Source of the DNA: Amaurobius ferox
Lineage: Eukaryota; Arthropoda; Arachnida; Araneae; Amaurobiidae
Direction: 5' to 3'
Length of the DNA stretch: 64,000 nt
Assembly (NCBI GenBank): GCA_951213105.1
Contig: OX578146.1
Coordinates: 49,259,275 to 49,323,274, forward strand
The notes beneath the pieces were generated by a model, which was not told the origin of the DNA, made no database searches, and was given only the letters and a program-made list of their open reading frames with translations. Shown in pieces: positions 55,021 through 64,000 of the stretch (positions within the stretch are counted from its first letter, which is position 1; the number at the start of each line of letters is the position of its first letter). Both the position numbers and the translations under genes were made by a program.

Positions 55021-58000
55021 GATCAGGTGACTTTGTTTGAAACGTCTCTGGCAATGAGAACACAGTTTTTAATTTTTTCGATGGAGGAAATATTCCTACA
55101 GACACTCGAGAACCAGGTCGCTAAGTTTGAAGTAGCCGGTTTTGATAGATGAAAAGGTTTGGAAAGGGGACAAGAAAAAACATAATGATCTGCGTCTGTA
55201 GGAAATATTCCTACAGACACTCGAGAACCAGGTCGCTAAATTTGAAGTAGACGGTTTTGATAGATGAAAAGGTTTGGAAAGGGGACAAGAAAAAACATAA
55301 TGATCTGCGTCTGTAGGAAATATTCCTACAGACACTCGAGAACCAGGTCGCTAAGTTTGAAGTAGCCGGTTTTGACAGATGAAAAGGTTTGGAAAGGGGA
55401 CAAAAAAAACATAATGATCTGCGTCTCCAAAGAGGCCACACGTGCAGCAAGAGGTGGATTTGAATTTGAAGAAGTATAAATAGTCTAAAAATAGGCCGTG
55501 GCCGGTAATAAAATAAATTAGATATTTGTTTTTAATTTATAGATTAGTTTTAACAGAGGGGAGAAAGTTTAAAATTCTGGCAGGATCATGTGTGCGTGGA
55601 GAAATGTAATTATTTGCGTAAATTTGCCAATTGTTTAATATATCCAAGTTATAATGTTTTTTAAGAAGGGAAAAAGGGAAAGGTATAGAAAAGGGGATGC
55701 CAGAAGTTGTAGCTAATTTGGCAGTTTGATCAGCGACCTCGTTTCCCAAGATGCCAGAATGGGCTTTTACTCAGCGAAGATTATATAGGTGTTTGTTTAC
55801 ATTTGCATTTAATTTAATTTTAGATATAAAGCTTGATTTGTTTTTGATAGATTTAAAGGCCGAAATGGGCGAAAGACTGTCTGAGAAAATATTAATTTTT
55901 AAATTGTATGAAGAGACCCAATTGATGGCAAAATCAATAGCAGCAATTTCTGCTTGGAAAACTGTGTTCCCAGAGCAGAGTTTAAAAGAAAAGGTGTCAA
56001 AAAGAGTGTCATGATTAAAAAGGCAAATGGCAAAACCTGTATGATTATCAATAGACGATCCATCTGTAAAAGCGTTAATATCTGAAAAGGAGGAAGGGTC
56101 ACAGGGGGACAAGTTCACCAGACGGAGAGAAGGGTGAAGGGAGAAAAAGGGGGAGTTAAAATCGAAGAGAGAGGGGGGAGATCAGGATTAGAGAAAAGAT
56201 TAACACGATGTTTCAAAAAAGTATATTTTTTAAATTGTGCATTTATAACAAAATGAATAGGAGGGACACCTGTAATAGAATAGAGAGAAATGTTTGAAGT
56301 AGTCCGAAAACCATTAGAAATTTTTAAAAGGAAAATCCTTTGCAAAGAGTAAAGTATTTTGCCCTGAGCCCCTGTCAAATTTTCTCCCCAAATTCCCTCC
56401 CCATAAATAATAATCTTTTCAATTACTGAGAGATACCATGTTTTTAAGAAGGATTTATCTGCACCCCAGTTACCGCCAGTCACCCGCCCAAAGGTGCTGG
56501 CAAACTTAAAGCATTTCTCTCTGAGATTAAAAATATGTGAGCTCTATTTGAGGTTATCGTCTATGGTTAGGCCAAGAAAAATGAGTTGACGAGAGGTTGG
56601 AATTTTGTAATTTTGGATTTTAAAACAAGGTCTATGTCTAATTTTTGATCTATTTTTATTAAAAATAATTGATTTGCATTTCTCTGGACAATTTTTAATT
56701 TAAGGTTAGCTAGAGCAGCAGTAATTGTTTAAGAGGTTATTTGTATTAATTCGAAGAGTTTTCAAATTTAAACCATAGGTTATCACCGCAAGATCATCCG
56801 CGAAGGCTTGAAGGTAAAACAGATCGTTATTGAGTGAAAGAATGCCATTAAAGTAAATGCTCCAGAGGGTCGGAGAAATTACCGAACCCTGTGGAGCACC
56901 CATAGAAATATGTTTATTGAATTTGTTGGAGCCACTGGAAAAGGTAATTTGTCTGTTTTTTAAATAAGAAAATATAAAGTTTTGAAAAGAAGCTGGAAGT
57001 TGAATATTATGGAAGACTTGGGGTAAGATGGTCCAGTTTAGGCTATCGAAAGCCCCGCAGATGTCCACGGTGGTAAGGGAGACAAAATGTTTTGATTTGT
57101 GTGATAAAATTTCCTTGATCAGTCTATGTGCTGCGTCTTCACAGCTAGTTAACTCTTTAAAATCGAATTGAAGGGGATGAAGAGCTCCCTCCGACAGTAA
57201 CCAGAAGTTAAGTTTATTTATAAAAAAATTTCTCGAAAATTTTCCCAAAGGTGGGAAGAAGGCAAATGGGGCGATAGGAAGAACAGAGTGAAGGGTTTTT
57301 ACCTGGCTTGTTGAAAAATAAAATATTTGCATTTTTAAGGCTAGAGGAGAAATGGCAATATTTAAAACATAAATTAATTATTTTAAAAAAGAGAGAGGGG
57401 AAAGATTTAAAAAGATGTTTCCAAAGAGTGAAATCTAGTTGATCTAATCCAGGGGCTTTACCATTTTTCAAATTGTTAAAGACAGAATGGAGCTCCTCAA
57501 TAGAAACCGGCCCCAACCCAGAAGCAGGCAAATCTAAGGATGGAAAACTGACAAAGTCCTTGTCCTCTTTAAAATGATGATCCAAAAGACGTTCAAGCTT
57601 ATCATTATACTCAAGGTGGGGGGAATCAGAAAAATGGAGATTAATATTATTAAATTTCTTAAATTTTTGAAAAGTGAAGTTAAAAAGGGAGCCAAAAGTG
57701 TTACTACAATTAGTACAATAGTCTCTCCACGAATCTCGTCCAGTTTTTTTGATTAAGAGTTTATATTTTGCTTGATTTTGTTTGTATAAATTGTTAGCGG
57801 CCAAAATTTCTTCGGGAGAGGCGGAGTTCCTCTTGAGCGATTAAGTCCTTTTATATAGTGCTGTAACAAAGTTTCTTAGTTTAGTAAGGTTGCTGTTCCA
57901 CCAGGAGAAGTTATTAATTTTTTGGATTTTTTCTTGCGAATATATTTGAATGCACAATTTTGAGTAGTTTCAATGAAATTAATAAAAAAGGAGTCTAAAG

Positions 58001-58788
58001 AACGGGTATCTGATATATTCTCTAAAAGAGAGTTAAAATAGGGTAAATGGGATTTGAAGTTTAGGATAAATTTTCCTACTCCATATCGTGTTTTTAAGAA
58101 GAAAGAGTTATTTGTTGGGGGATCAAGATTAAGTGTAATTTAGATATATTTGTGATCGCTGTAAGAGTCGCTCGAGAGGACTTCCCAATTTTGAATGAAG
58201 TCATAAAAAGCAAAATTTACAAGGGTAAGGTCGGGATAACCATTACCAGAGTGGGACACAAATGTTGGACCACATTTGGCGTTGTTAAAGACGACAAGGT
58301 TATTATCAAGACAAAAATCAATGGTGTCAAGCCCTCTTTGGTCTGTGAAACCATAGTCCCACATCCGAGCACGAGCGTTAAAATCTCCGAGTAAGAGAAT
58401 ATCAGAGTTATAAACATTTAGGGAGGAGATTTCAGCTAGCAAGGTAGGATAATCATCATGAGGAGGAAAATATATAGTAGCAAGAGTTAAGGGGGGCGAT
58501 TGGGGAGAAGGATTTCAATAAAAATAGAAGAAAAATTATATTTAATAGGGCCTTTTTAGAGATTGATTTAAATTGTTGCGTTCCAGGAGGGGGAGATAGG
58601 ATTTTATTAATGGTAACATATGGTTCCTGGAGGCATACAAAATCGATATTATTGTCAATTGCAAATTTAAAGAGGTTAGAATGTGCTATTAGGGAGTGAT
58701 TGGTGTTAATCTGAAGTTCCTTAATTGACATACTGTGTTGTGCTATTTCAACGCCAAGGCCCGGATGGGGGAGACAAAATATGTACAT
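55021..58788 (-). pseudogene. LINE ORF2: endonuclease, reverse transcriptase, RNase H
   Basis: Start near MSIKELQINTNHS (58731). APE-type endonuclease: NNIDFVCLQEPY (58630), GDFNARARMWDYG (58370), SSDSYSDHKYI (58150). RT: LKNGKAPGLDQLDF (57470), SYRPICLLPTFGKIFEKF (57250), DICGAFDSLNW (motif A, 57060), GAPQGSVISPTLW (motif B, 56900), AFADDLAVI (motif C, 56785). Connection: WYLSVIEKIIIYGEGIWG (56420). RNase H: AFTDGSSIDNHTGF (56070), FQAEIAAIDFAINW (55940), IFSDSLSP (55880), MGNEVADQTAK (55740). Catalytic acids are present, but frameshifts or stops near 58540, 58140, 57830, 57230, 56700 and 55760 and a C-terminal triplication kill it. It would nick target DNA and reverse-transcribe LINE RNA at the nick. 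Confidence 0.88.
55085..55430 (-). repeat. 115-bp exact tandem triplication in LINE ORF2
   Basis: AGGAAATATTCCTACAGACA starts at 55085, 55200 and 55315. The copies are nearly identical, so recent. 115 is not a multiple of three, so each copy shifts the frame. Confidence 0.92.
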
Positions 58789-58895
58789 TAAATTATATGC
58801 ATAAAAAATGTGTCAATCATAAACAATATCTATTTAAAATATGACTGTAAGTAAATATATATGCAAGAAAAACACATACCAAAAGCAAGGTGAGG

Positions 58896-60462
58896 CTATG
58901 CCTCACGCTGAAGTTGTTTTATCTTGGACATTTCGGCCATATAGGTTTTGCAGTTTTTTCTGTCATTAGTAGCGTGAATAGTTCGATAATTCCGATTTGG
59001 ATGGTCATCGTTTGATGTTGTACAGTTTATGCAGATAAGCGTACTAGAGTTACATTCTCTGAAAGTGTGCTGACTACTGGTACACCTTCTACAATTACCC
59101 ACTGGGTGGTGGCAAAAGTTCGCCGCATGCCCGTAGCCTTGACACTTATAGCAAGTCTTAAGAGCAATGTATTTCTTGACTGTAAAAACCTGAAATGGTG
59201 AAATAGTTTTTTGACCTCTAGGATTTGATTCGCCGGGATAAGATCCACTGTAAAGACCCAATTTATGTTTCCGGATCTATTTGGGAAATTTTTGATGATC
59301 TTAATATCCTGTGGTTTAAGTTTATTGTGATTATTGCAAATGAGAGCCTTTACATTGTCCTCAGTATAGTTTGAGGGAATATTGAAGGCAATTATAGCCC
59401 TTCTTCTGTCTTCCTGCTTTCTGATGGTGAAGTTCTTTGCAATGGAAGAATTTGTAAAAAGAGGAACAAGTTTCTCAGGGTTTCCCTCCCTGCAGGTAAT
59501 TTTAATAGTTCCATTGGGAAGGGTTGAGATATTTTTAATGTCCACTCCTTTTGAACAGGGATGCGCAAAAAAATCTTTTTTGAGCTGAGTGTTATTTTTT
59601 GTTCTGTCTTTACCTTGTAGAAGTACACTTGCGAAGGTTCTAGAAGAAGAAGAAGAGTTTAAAGTGGAAACACTTGAATCGGAAGGAATCGATGAAAAAT
59701 CACGGAAGGGAGCACTAGGTTTAAGTGCTAGCTGTACAGTGTTTTTGATCGTTGTCGGAATGTCTTTCTGGATAGAAGTGGAAAGATTTTTGAACATTGC
59801 CGGAATATCCTTCTGGATAGATGTGGAGAAATTCTTGATATCTTGATTGATCTTTGACTGAAAAGAGGACAATTCTTCTTTAATATTATCAGTGAAAGTT
59901 GAAAATGCCTTTAGATCAGGAGAGGCAGTTTTAGCATGAGGAGAAGGACAAGAGGATATGCTGCTTTCCAGAGTGTGTCCCGAAATCTCAATCGCTTTAA
60001 GTTTTGCGTCAATATAGGATTTGTTGGTTGCATTGAGTTTAATATATCTGACTAGGTATTTCTGGAATTTGTTAACATTTTGAAGAATGGAAGAGACATG
60101 TTCCATGTTAAACTCAGTGATGGAGCTGCTTTGGTCAGGCACAAAGATGGAGCTGGGGCTAGAAGCTGTAGAAGGAGCCGGAGTTGGCGAGGATTGAGAA
60201 TCTTCGGGGATAACAGGAGGAGTGGGCGTAGCAGAGTGACCAGGATCTACTGTAGAGGGAGCAATAGGAGAACGAGTCGAGGATGCTGCTGTAGAAGAAT
60301 TTGTGGTAGATGGAGATTTATCAGGGGGCGGACAGTCCGGAGGAGGAAGAACAACATTCGATGAAGGAGCAGTGGAAAGAGAAGAACAGGTTGAAGTCTT
60401 GGAAGAGGGAACAGTAGTTGCAAAGGTTGGAGATAAGGCTGGACCGGAAGGAGCAAGAGCTT
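58896..60462 (-). pseudogene. LINE ORF1 (gag-like, CCHC knuckles), one frameshift
   Basis: The open frame from 60462 starts with a Pro/Ser/Thr-rich segment without ATG (60143-60462), so the start is uncertain; the first Met is MEHVSS at about 60106. A helical middle (59780-60100) includes a small duplication, NLSTSIQKDIP repeated. An RRM-like part follows (59240-59520: NGTIKITCREGN, RRAIIAFNIPSNYTEDNVK). Then a one-base shift at a T run near 59190 changes frame to CYKCQGYGHAANFC and CRRCTSSQHTFREC (two CCHC knuckles; a third is degenerate) and the stop at 58893. Gag binds LINE RNA in cytoplasmic particles. An in-frame TAA precedes 60462. Confidence 0.82.
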
Positions 60463-60500
60463 AAGCTTGAGAAGATGAAGAAGCAGGCTGGGAAGATGGA

Positions 60501-60942
60501 AGAATCAATCCATTACATAACTGTCATGTCACAATGATCCAAAGGTAGAACTATAAAACAGAGAAAAATAACTAAATACAAAATAAGAATATTGCAAATC
60601 AAAGAAACACAAAACCCAATGAGAAGAGGTCGAAGAAAGGGTTGCAACCTCAGTAACTGTTCATATAAGTTCTAGCTTTCCAATATAGTCTGTAAACATT
60701 ACATTGCTGCTGGGGATCTTTATCTAAGCACAGGCACACTAAAAGGTAATTTGCTTTCATGACATCAGCAATACAAATGACACACATTCGTTGAAAAAAT
60801 TCCTATTTTATTTAGATGTTCGGTCAGGCAATTATGACCCGTTGAATAAAAATTTATTAAAGTGAATAAAATTTGGAACGATTATTTTAAGCAATAAACT
60901 ACAGAAGTCTTTGAATTTTTAAGGTAAATGGACTAGATTAAA
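60501..60942. other. Flank of the LINE
   Basis: No gene or repeat recognised. Confidence 0.4.
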
Positions 60943-61335
60943 GTGAAAGTATACACAGACTTCAAGCTAAATCCACTGTTCTTTGAAAATTGTAAACGTG
61001 CTATAAAGAAGAAAATTTTGTTGAAAAATGATACGGAAATAGTCATTCAAATTACATATAAATACGCAATTTGCTGTTTAATTACAAATAAAACCATTTA
61101 TAGGATGGAAACAAGAACAGTTCTCCACATATTGCACTTCTTTGATTTAAATAATAAAAATCACTCGTTATTACCAAATAATTTTAACCAAATTATTTTT
61201 TATTACAGCATTATTTTTGGAGTTATTACAATCTGTGCCCGAGTTATTAGTCATTTATTTTCACAACAGAGGGCATGTTATCGCTCGAAAGAATACAGTC
61301 TGATACGTTTAGATGAAGAACGCAGTCTGATATGA
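60943..61335 (+). other. 130-codon open frame, function unknown
   Basis: One hydrophobic stretch (IIFYYSIIFGVITICARVI, about residues 83-101) could be a membrane helix; otherwise no motif. ACACAGACTTCAAGCTAAA near its start is repeated just after its end (61349), which suggests it lies inside a decayed repeat. I do not assert a gene. Confidence 0.18.
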
Positions 61336-61336
61336 T

Positions 61337-61490
61337 AGAAATACACACACACAGACTTCAAGCTAAAAACACACTTTCAAGTTTTAGAATGTTCAAAACG
61401 TGTAACTTCTTCGAAAACTCAATTTGCGATTCTCGATACTATTCCAATACTTTCCCTATACATTACCATCTATTGTAGGGAAAGCAAATA
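61337..61490 (+). repeat. Diverged copy of the palindrome-ended repeat
   Basis: CACACACACAGACTTCAAGC, AAAACGTGTAACTTCTTCGA and a terminal pair TACTTTCCCTATACATTACC / TTGTAGGGAAAGCAA follow the order of the ends of 31975-32423 and 32428-33325. Confidence 0.6.
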
Positions 61491-62628
61491 ATGGTATAAG
61501 GATGCTTCAATTGAAATATTAAACTCTACATGTTTTGAAAGCCTTTCAGATTTTTATGTTGTTTTACTTGCTGAATATGAAACTGACCATTAAATCACCA
61601 GATTAGTTGAATTTTTAGAAATATCTATTAAACAAGTTTTATACATGTGCATATAATACATATCCTATTATAATTCAAGCTAGTTTGCTTGTCGTTTAAA
61701 GAGTTTAGTCTCTGCACCACCTCTCACAAGGGCCTGACAATAATCTACTGGAAGACAGCAGTGTGGACCCGGCCTACATCTCGATTTACGGGGTTAATTC
61801 CGAAGTCGTCCACAGACGACAAGGCTGAGGCCCAGAAGAAGGCATGATGATAATGAGCCAGTCGTAGGACCAAGAAAGGACTCAACGCTAAAAGGAATCT
61901 GTGATACTAAAAGACCTACCAACCACACACACCACTCCCCCAGGGGACAGCAAATGAAAATAGAGGACACTCAGGGAACCTCTGAGCAAAAACGCCTCAA
62001 CTCTATGGGGAATTCGGGGGTACACGAGAAGTACGGGAACGATAGATGTCGATCACAGTGACCGGCCAGAATGAGCCAAATTTTTGGCACCAACAGTAAA
62101 TTTTTGTGATTCCGATGAGGATTTCGATTTTCTACCCCTCGGTAGTTATACAGAGGTAGCATACAACTTAAAGAGGCGTTGTCGTAACCCAGGTTTAAAC
62201 CTGTGCTGCCAGGTTAACTTAACCTAAAAAAAAGGAAAGAAAGGAAAGGAAAGCTAGAGACTAAGACCAAGAAGGGCCGGGCAGGAAAAAGACGCTGATG
62301 CCCACACTGCAAAATCTGCCGTCCAAGGCAAAGAGAGCTTGCTGAAGTGCTAGGCAGCCAGAGGGCAGAAACCAGGGAAGACTAGTAGCTAATGTTGCAG
62401 CCTTAAAACACAAGGAGGGAATAATACCCTAGGACAAGGGCCCCTTCGTTGATCCGAACCACGGATGCCGACAGGCCATCCCTAAATAATTAAAACAGGA
62501 GTACATTAACTACTTATAGAATAACTAAAACTACGAACTAAGACTAAAAGAGCCCCATTTATGGGGCCAAGACGACAAAAAGAACCCAAATAAGGGTTAA
62601 TCCCAAGGAGGAAATGTGACTAATGTAA
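61491..62628. other. Unclassified GC-richer stretch
   Basis: 61700-62480 is richer in GC than its surroundings and looks like TE-derived non-coding sequence (an AGG/AAAGG-rich piece at 62226-62252). No frame or end is recognised. It may be the 3' flank of the polymerase element to its right. Confidence 0.35.
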
Positions 62629-64000
62629 CTAATGACACTCACTCCCTATACGATAATGAACGTGAATTGCAGTTTTCATCTCTTTTAGACAGCTACGGAT
62701 GACATAGTGTTTCAGTTCTTTGTTTATAACTGTCCGCAACACCCCATTAGCTGCCCTTTTTCTACTCTCTGTTGTCAATAGGGAGTATATTTTGGACCTG
62801 AGTCCCAAAAACTGAAGTCCAGACAGCGCATTTAAATTCATCTTTGAAGCTACCAATCTTCTTTTTGTTGACACCGCTGTAAACTGTATGCTCTGGTGCG
62901 AAATCAGAGGTATCAAAGAGGTGGCAACTTCACAGTATGTCTTAATAGAAATCAGGACACCCGATCTCGTACGTGAAAGAATCGGTGTCCGTGAAAAGTA
63001 GCGCAGTCTTTGCTCCGAACTGTTTTTTCATGTAGCCATAATGAAAATAGTACCTGTGGAGCTTACTCAGCTTCAGAACAGCGAAACCGACGTACATGGG
63101 TCTGATGAATAGTAATGGGTCTCATGACTCTCTCAACCCCACCAAATCTTCATTAAAAATTTTAAATGTAGGTGCCGCTACCAACTTCTCACTCAGCCGT
63201 GCATCACTGACCAGATCGACTTTGACCCTGTTGCGAAGATTTTCCATGAACTTATCATATACGTTATTATACATTAATTTGAAAAAAATCCTTCTTAAAA
63301 CGTGATTGGGCCCTCTTACGCCGTTCGGTGTTGAAGTCGATGTAGGGCTTCAACCAAGCTCGCTGTTGGAAGAGGACTCTGTGTACATGGGTCACTTTAA
63401 GTCCCAGTTCCAGGTATATCTTCAAGTTGAGATAATGCACAACATAGTTGGTCGGGCGCGGTAGCCCATTGGTTAGCGCGCTGGAGTTGCACTCGGTAGG
63501 CCCGGGTTCGATTCCAGCCACTGCCAAAACTGCCGCCGTGTTCATGCGGAGTACGATCACGTTAAACATGTGGGTCCGAAAGTCCTTCCGAGAGGTTGGT
63601 GGTAGGGGAAGGAGGGTACGGTCCCTGTGGATGCCTCCCCCACTGGGTTCCGGTCTAAATTGTGTGGCACTTCCCGACCGTCCAAACTGTTACCTTACAC
63701 CTTTCTGGTAGGTCGGACGGTCTGGGTTTCAACAACAACAACAACATAGTTGGTCTTGTCATGTAATTTTGGGCACCAGTTTTTCCTGTTCCTGGAATCT
63801 GGGAATATTGACCTCTCCCATGACACGTGCTGTGTATGGCGACAAGTCTTCCTCCTTGAGAATCATCTTCTCTGGTGCAACAGGGTACGCATTATGGAGG
63901 TCGTGGAGTTCTGACGGATGCTCTAAGTAGACCTCCAAGACATAGCCAACTGGTCCATTGTCGGGGCAAGACAAAATCCACTCTGATGCGGCAATGGCAG
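62629..64000 (-). pseudogene. Protein-primed DNA polymerase B fragment (Polinton-type)
   Basis: The minus-strand reading enters from the right edge: GPVGYVLEVYLEHPSELHDL (63900-63950), LHNAYPVAPEKM, then a SINE insertion; it continues from 63447 with YLNLKIYLELGLKVTHVHRV, QQRAWLKPYIDFNTERRK (63310-63430), NVYDKFMENLRNRV (63230-63270) and, after frameshifts, the C-terminal part FLGLRSKIYSLLTTE (62780-62830). This is the palm-to-thumb half of PolB as found in Polinton/Maverick elements and related viruses. The N-terminal exonuclease part and any companion genes would lie beyond 64000. The frame breaks at 62920-63090, so this copy is not functional. Confidence 0.78.
63448..63740 (+). mobile_element. 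tRNA-derived SINE (copy D, full length)
   Basis: Head GGGCGCGGTAGCCCATTGGT (A box TAGCCCATTGG), B box GGTTCGATTCC at 63508-63518, a ~200-bp body, hairpin arms GACCGTCC (63676-63683) and GGACGGTC (63715-63722), tail (CAA)n. Target duplication ACAACATAGTTGGTC around 63438-63452 and 63740-63755. It interrupts the polymerase frame at HYLNLKI. RNA polymerase III transcription is expected from the boxes. Confidence 0.92.

Larger units (their letters stand above)
54014..60500 (-). mobile_element. I-group-like LINE, nearly complete, inactivated
   Basis: Two-ORF non-LTR retrotransposon on the minus strand: CCHC gag (ORF1), then endonuclease, RT and RNase H (ORF2), then about 1 kb of AT-rich 3' UTR ending in the tail GGTCTGGGTTTTCAAC (complement of 54014-54029). 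RNase H plus three CCHC knuckles place it near the I clade; clade assignment is inference. The 5' end near 60500 is not sharply defined. The 3' tail is the same as that of the SINEs. Confidence 0.82.

Noticed and set aside
59589..60364. Plus-strand frames opposite the LINE gag (for example an Arg-rich one at 60080-60364)
   Set aside because: Shadows of the minus-strand ORF1; the Arg-rich composition mirrors its Pro/Ser-rich segment.
1..64000. CRISPR arrays, bacterial operons, rRNA genes or intact tRNA genes
   Set aside because: None seen. The tandem repeats have no spacer structure, and the only tRNA-like sequences are SINE heads or a decayed fragment.

Overview
This is AT-rich eukaryotic nuclear DNA, almost certainly from an arthropod. 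I infer an arachnid, probably a spider, from the mix of a Tc1 family with the PRRK(I)xAHYE start, mariner, pogo/Tigger and hAT elements, an I-group LINE, a Polinton-type DNA polymerase B fragment and a tRNA-derived SINE with an AAC tail. That placement rests on recalled family distributions, not on a search. There are no operons, CRISPR arrays or bacterial genes.

Host gene. I find three, probably four, small minus-strand exons whose splice sites and reading phases fit together exactly: 44699-44809 (candidate first exon), 43438-43557, 31085-31209 and 15255-15366. Joined, they read like the N-terminal region of Mediator subunit 23 (MED23), including the landmark stretch from RLVCE to GVDYK. The rest of MED23 should lie beyond the left edge or in a part I could not resolve. 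Most of the window is therefore MED23 intron: about 1.1 kb, 12.2 kb and 15.7 kb, plus everything left of 15255.

Layout. 1-420: unclassified repeat with a tRNA-Thr-like end. 1016-7372: large tandem array with a dimeric ~300 bp unit. 8882-9287: TTAA-flanked MITE with two 59-bp retro-insertions. 10533-12455: dispersed repeat and a 5'-truncated LINE. 12830-14930: ~160 bp satellite. 16578-20300: Tigger-like transposon carrying two SINEs and an LTR-like insertion. 20791-30866: MITEs and a broken pogo-like element. 31975-33870: microsatellite-bearing repeats. 33870-40060: hAT element containing a mariner (34360-35610) and a second, larger transposon (36626-40016). 41260-42619: Tc1. 45420-47870: a pogo element inside a pogo element, with a SINE in it. 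48487-52003: ZNF862-type hAT interrupted by a 1.4 kb TIR element. 54014-60462: near-complete LINE on the minus strand (CCHC gag; endonuclease, RT and RNase H). 62629-64000: DNA polymerase B fragment split by a SINE.

Most notable. (1) The element at 36626-40016 encodes a broken member of an unnamed protein family and has about nine copies of GTGACTCACGTTAC near both ends. That motif contains the AP-1 core TGACTCA, and the encoded protein has a bZIP-like basic stretch. (2) The LINE, the SINEs and tiny 45-59 bp insertions share one 3' tail that folds into a hairpin with compensatory base changes, which points to a LINE/SINE partnership. Every transposon coding region seen here is broken by stops, frameshifts or insertions, so none looks active in place.
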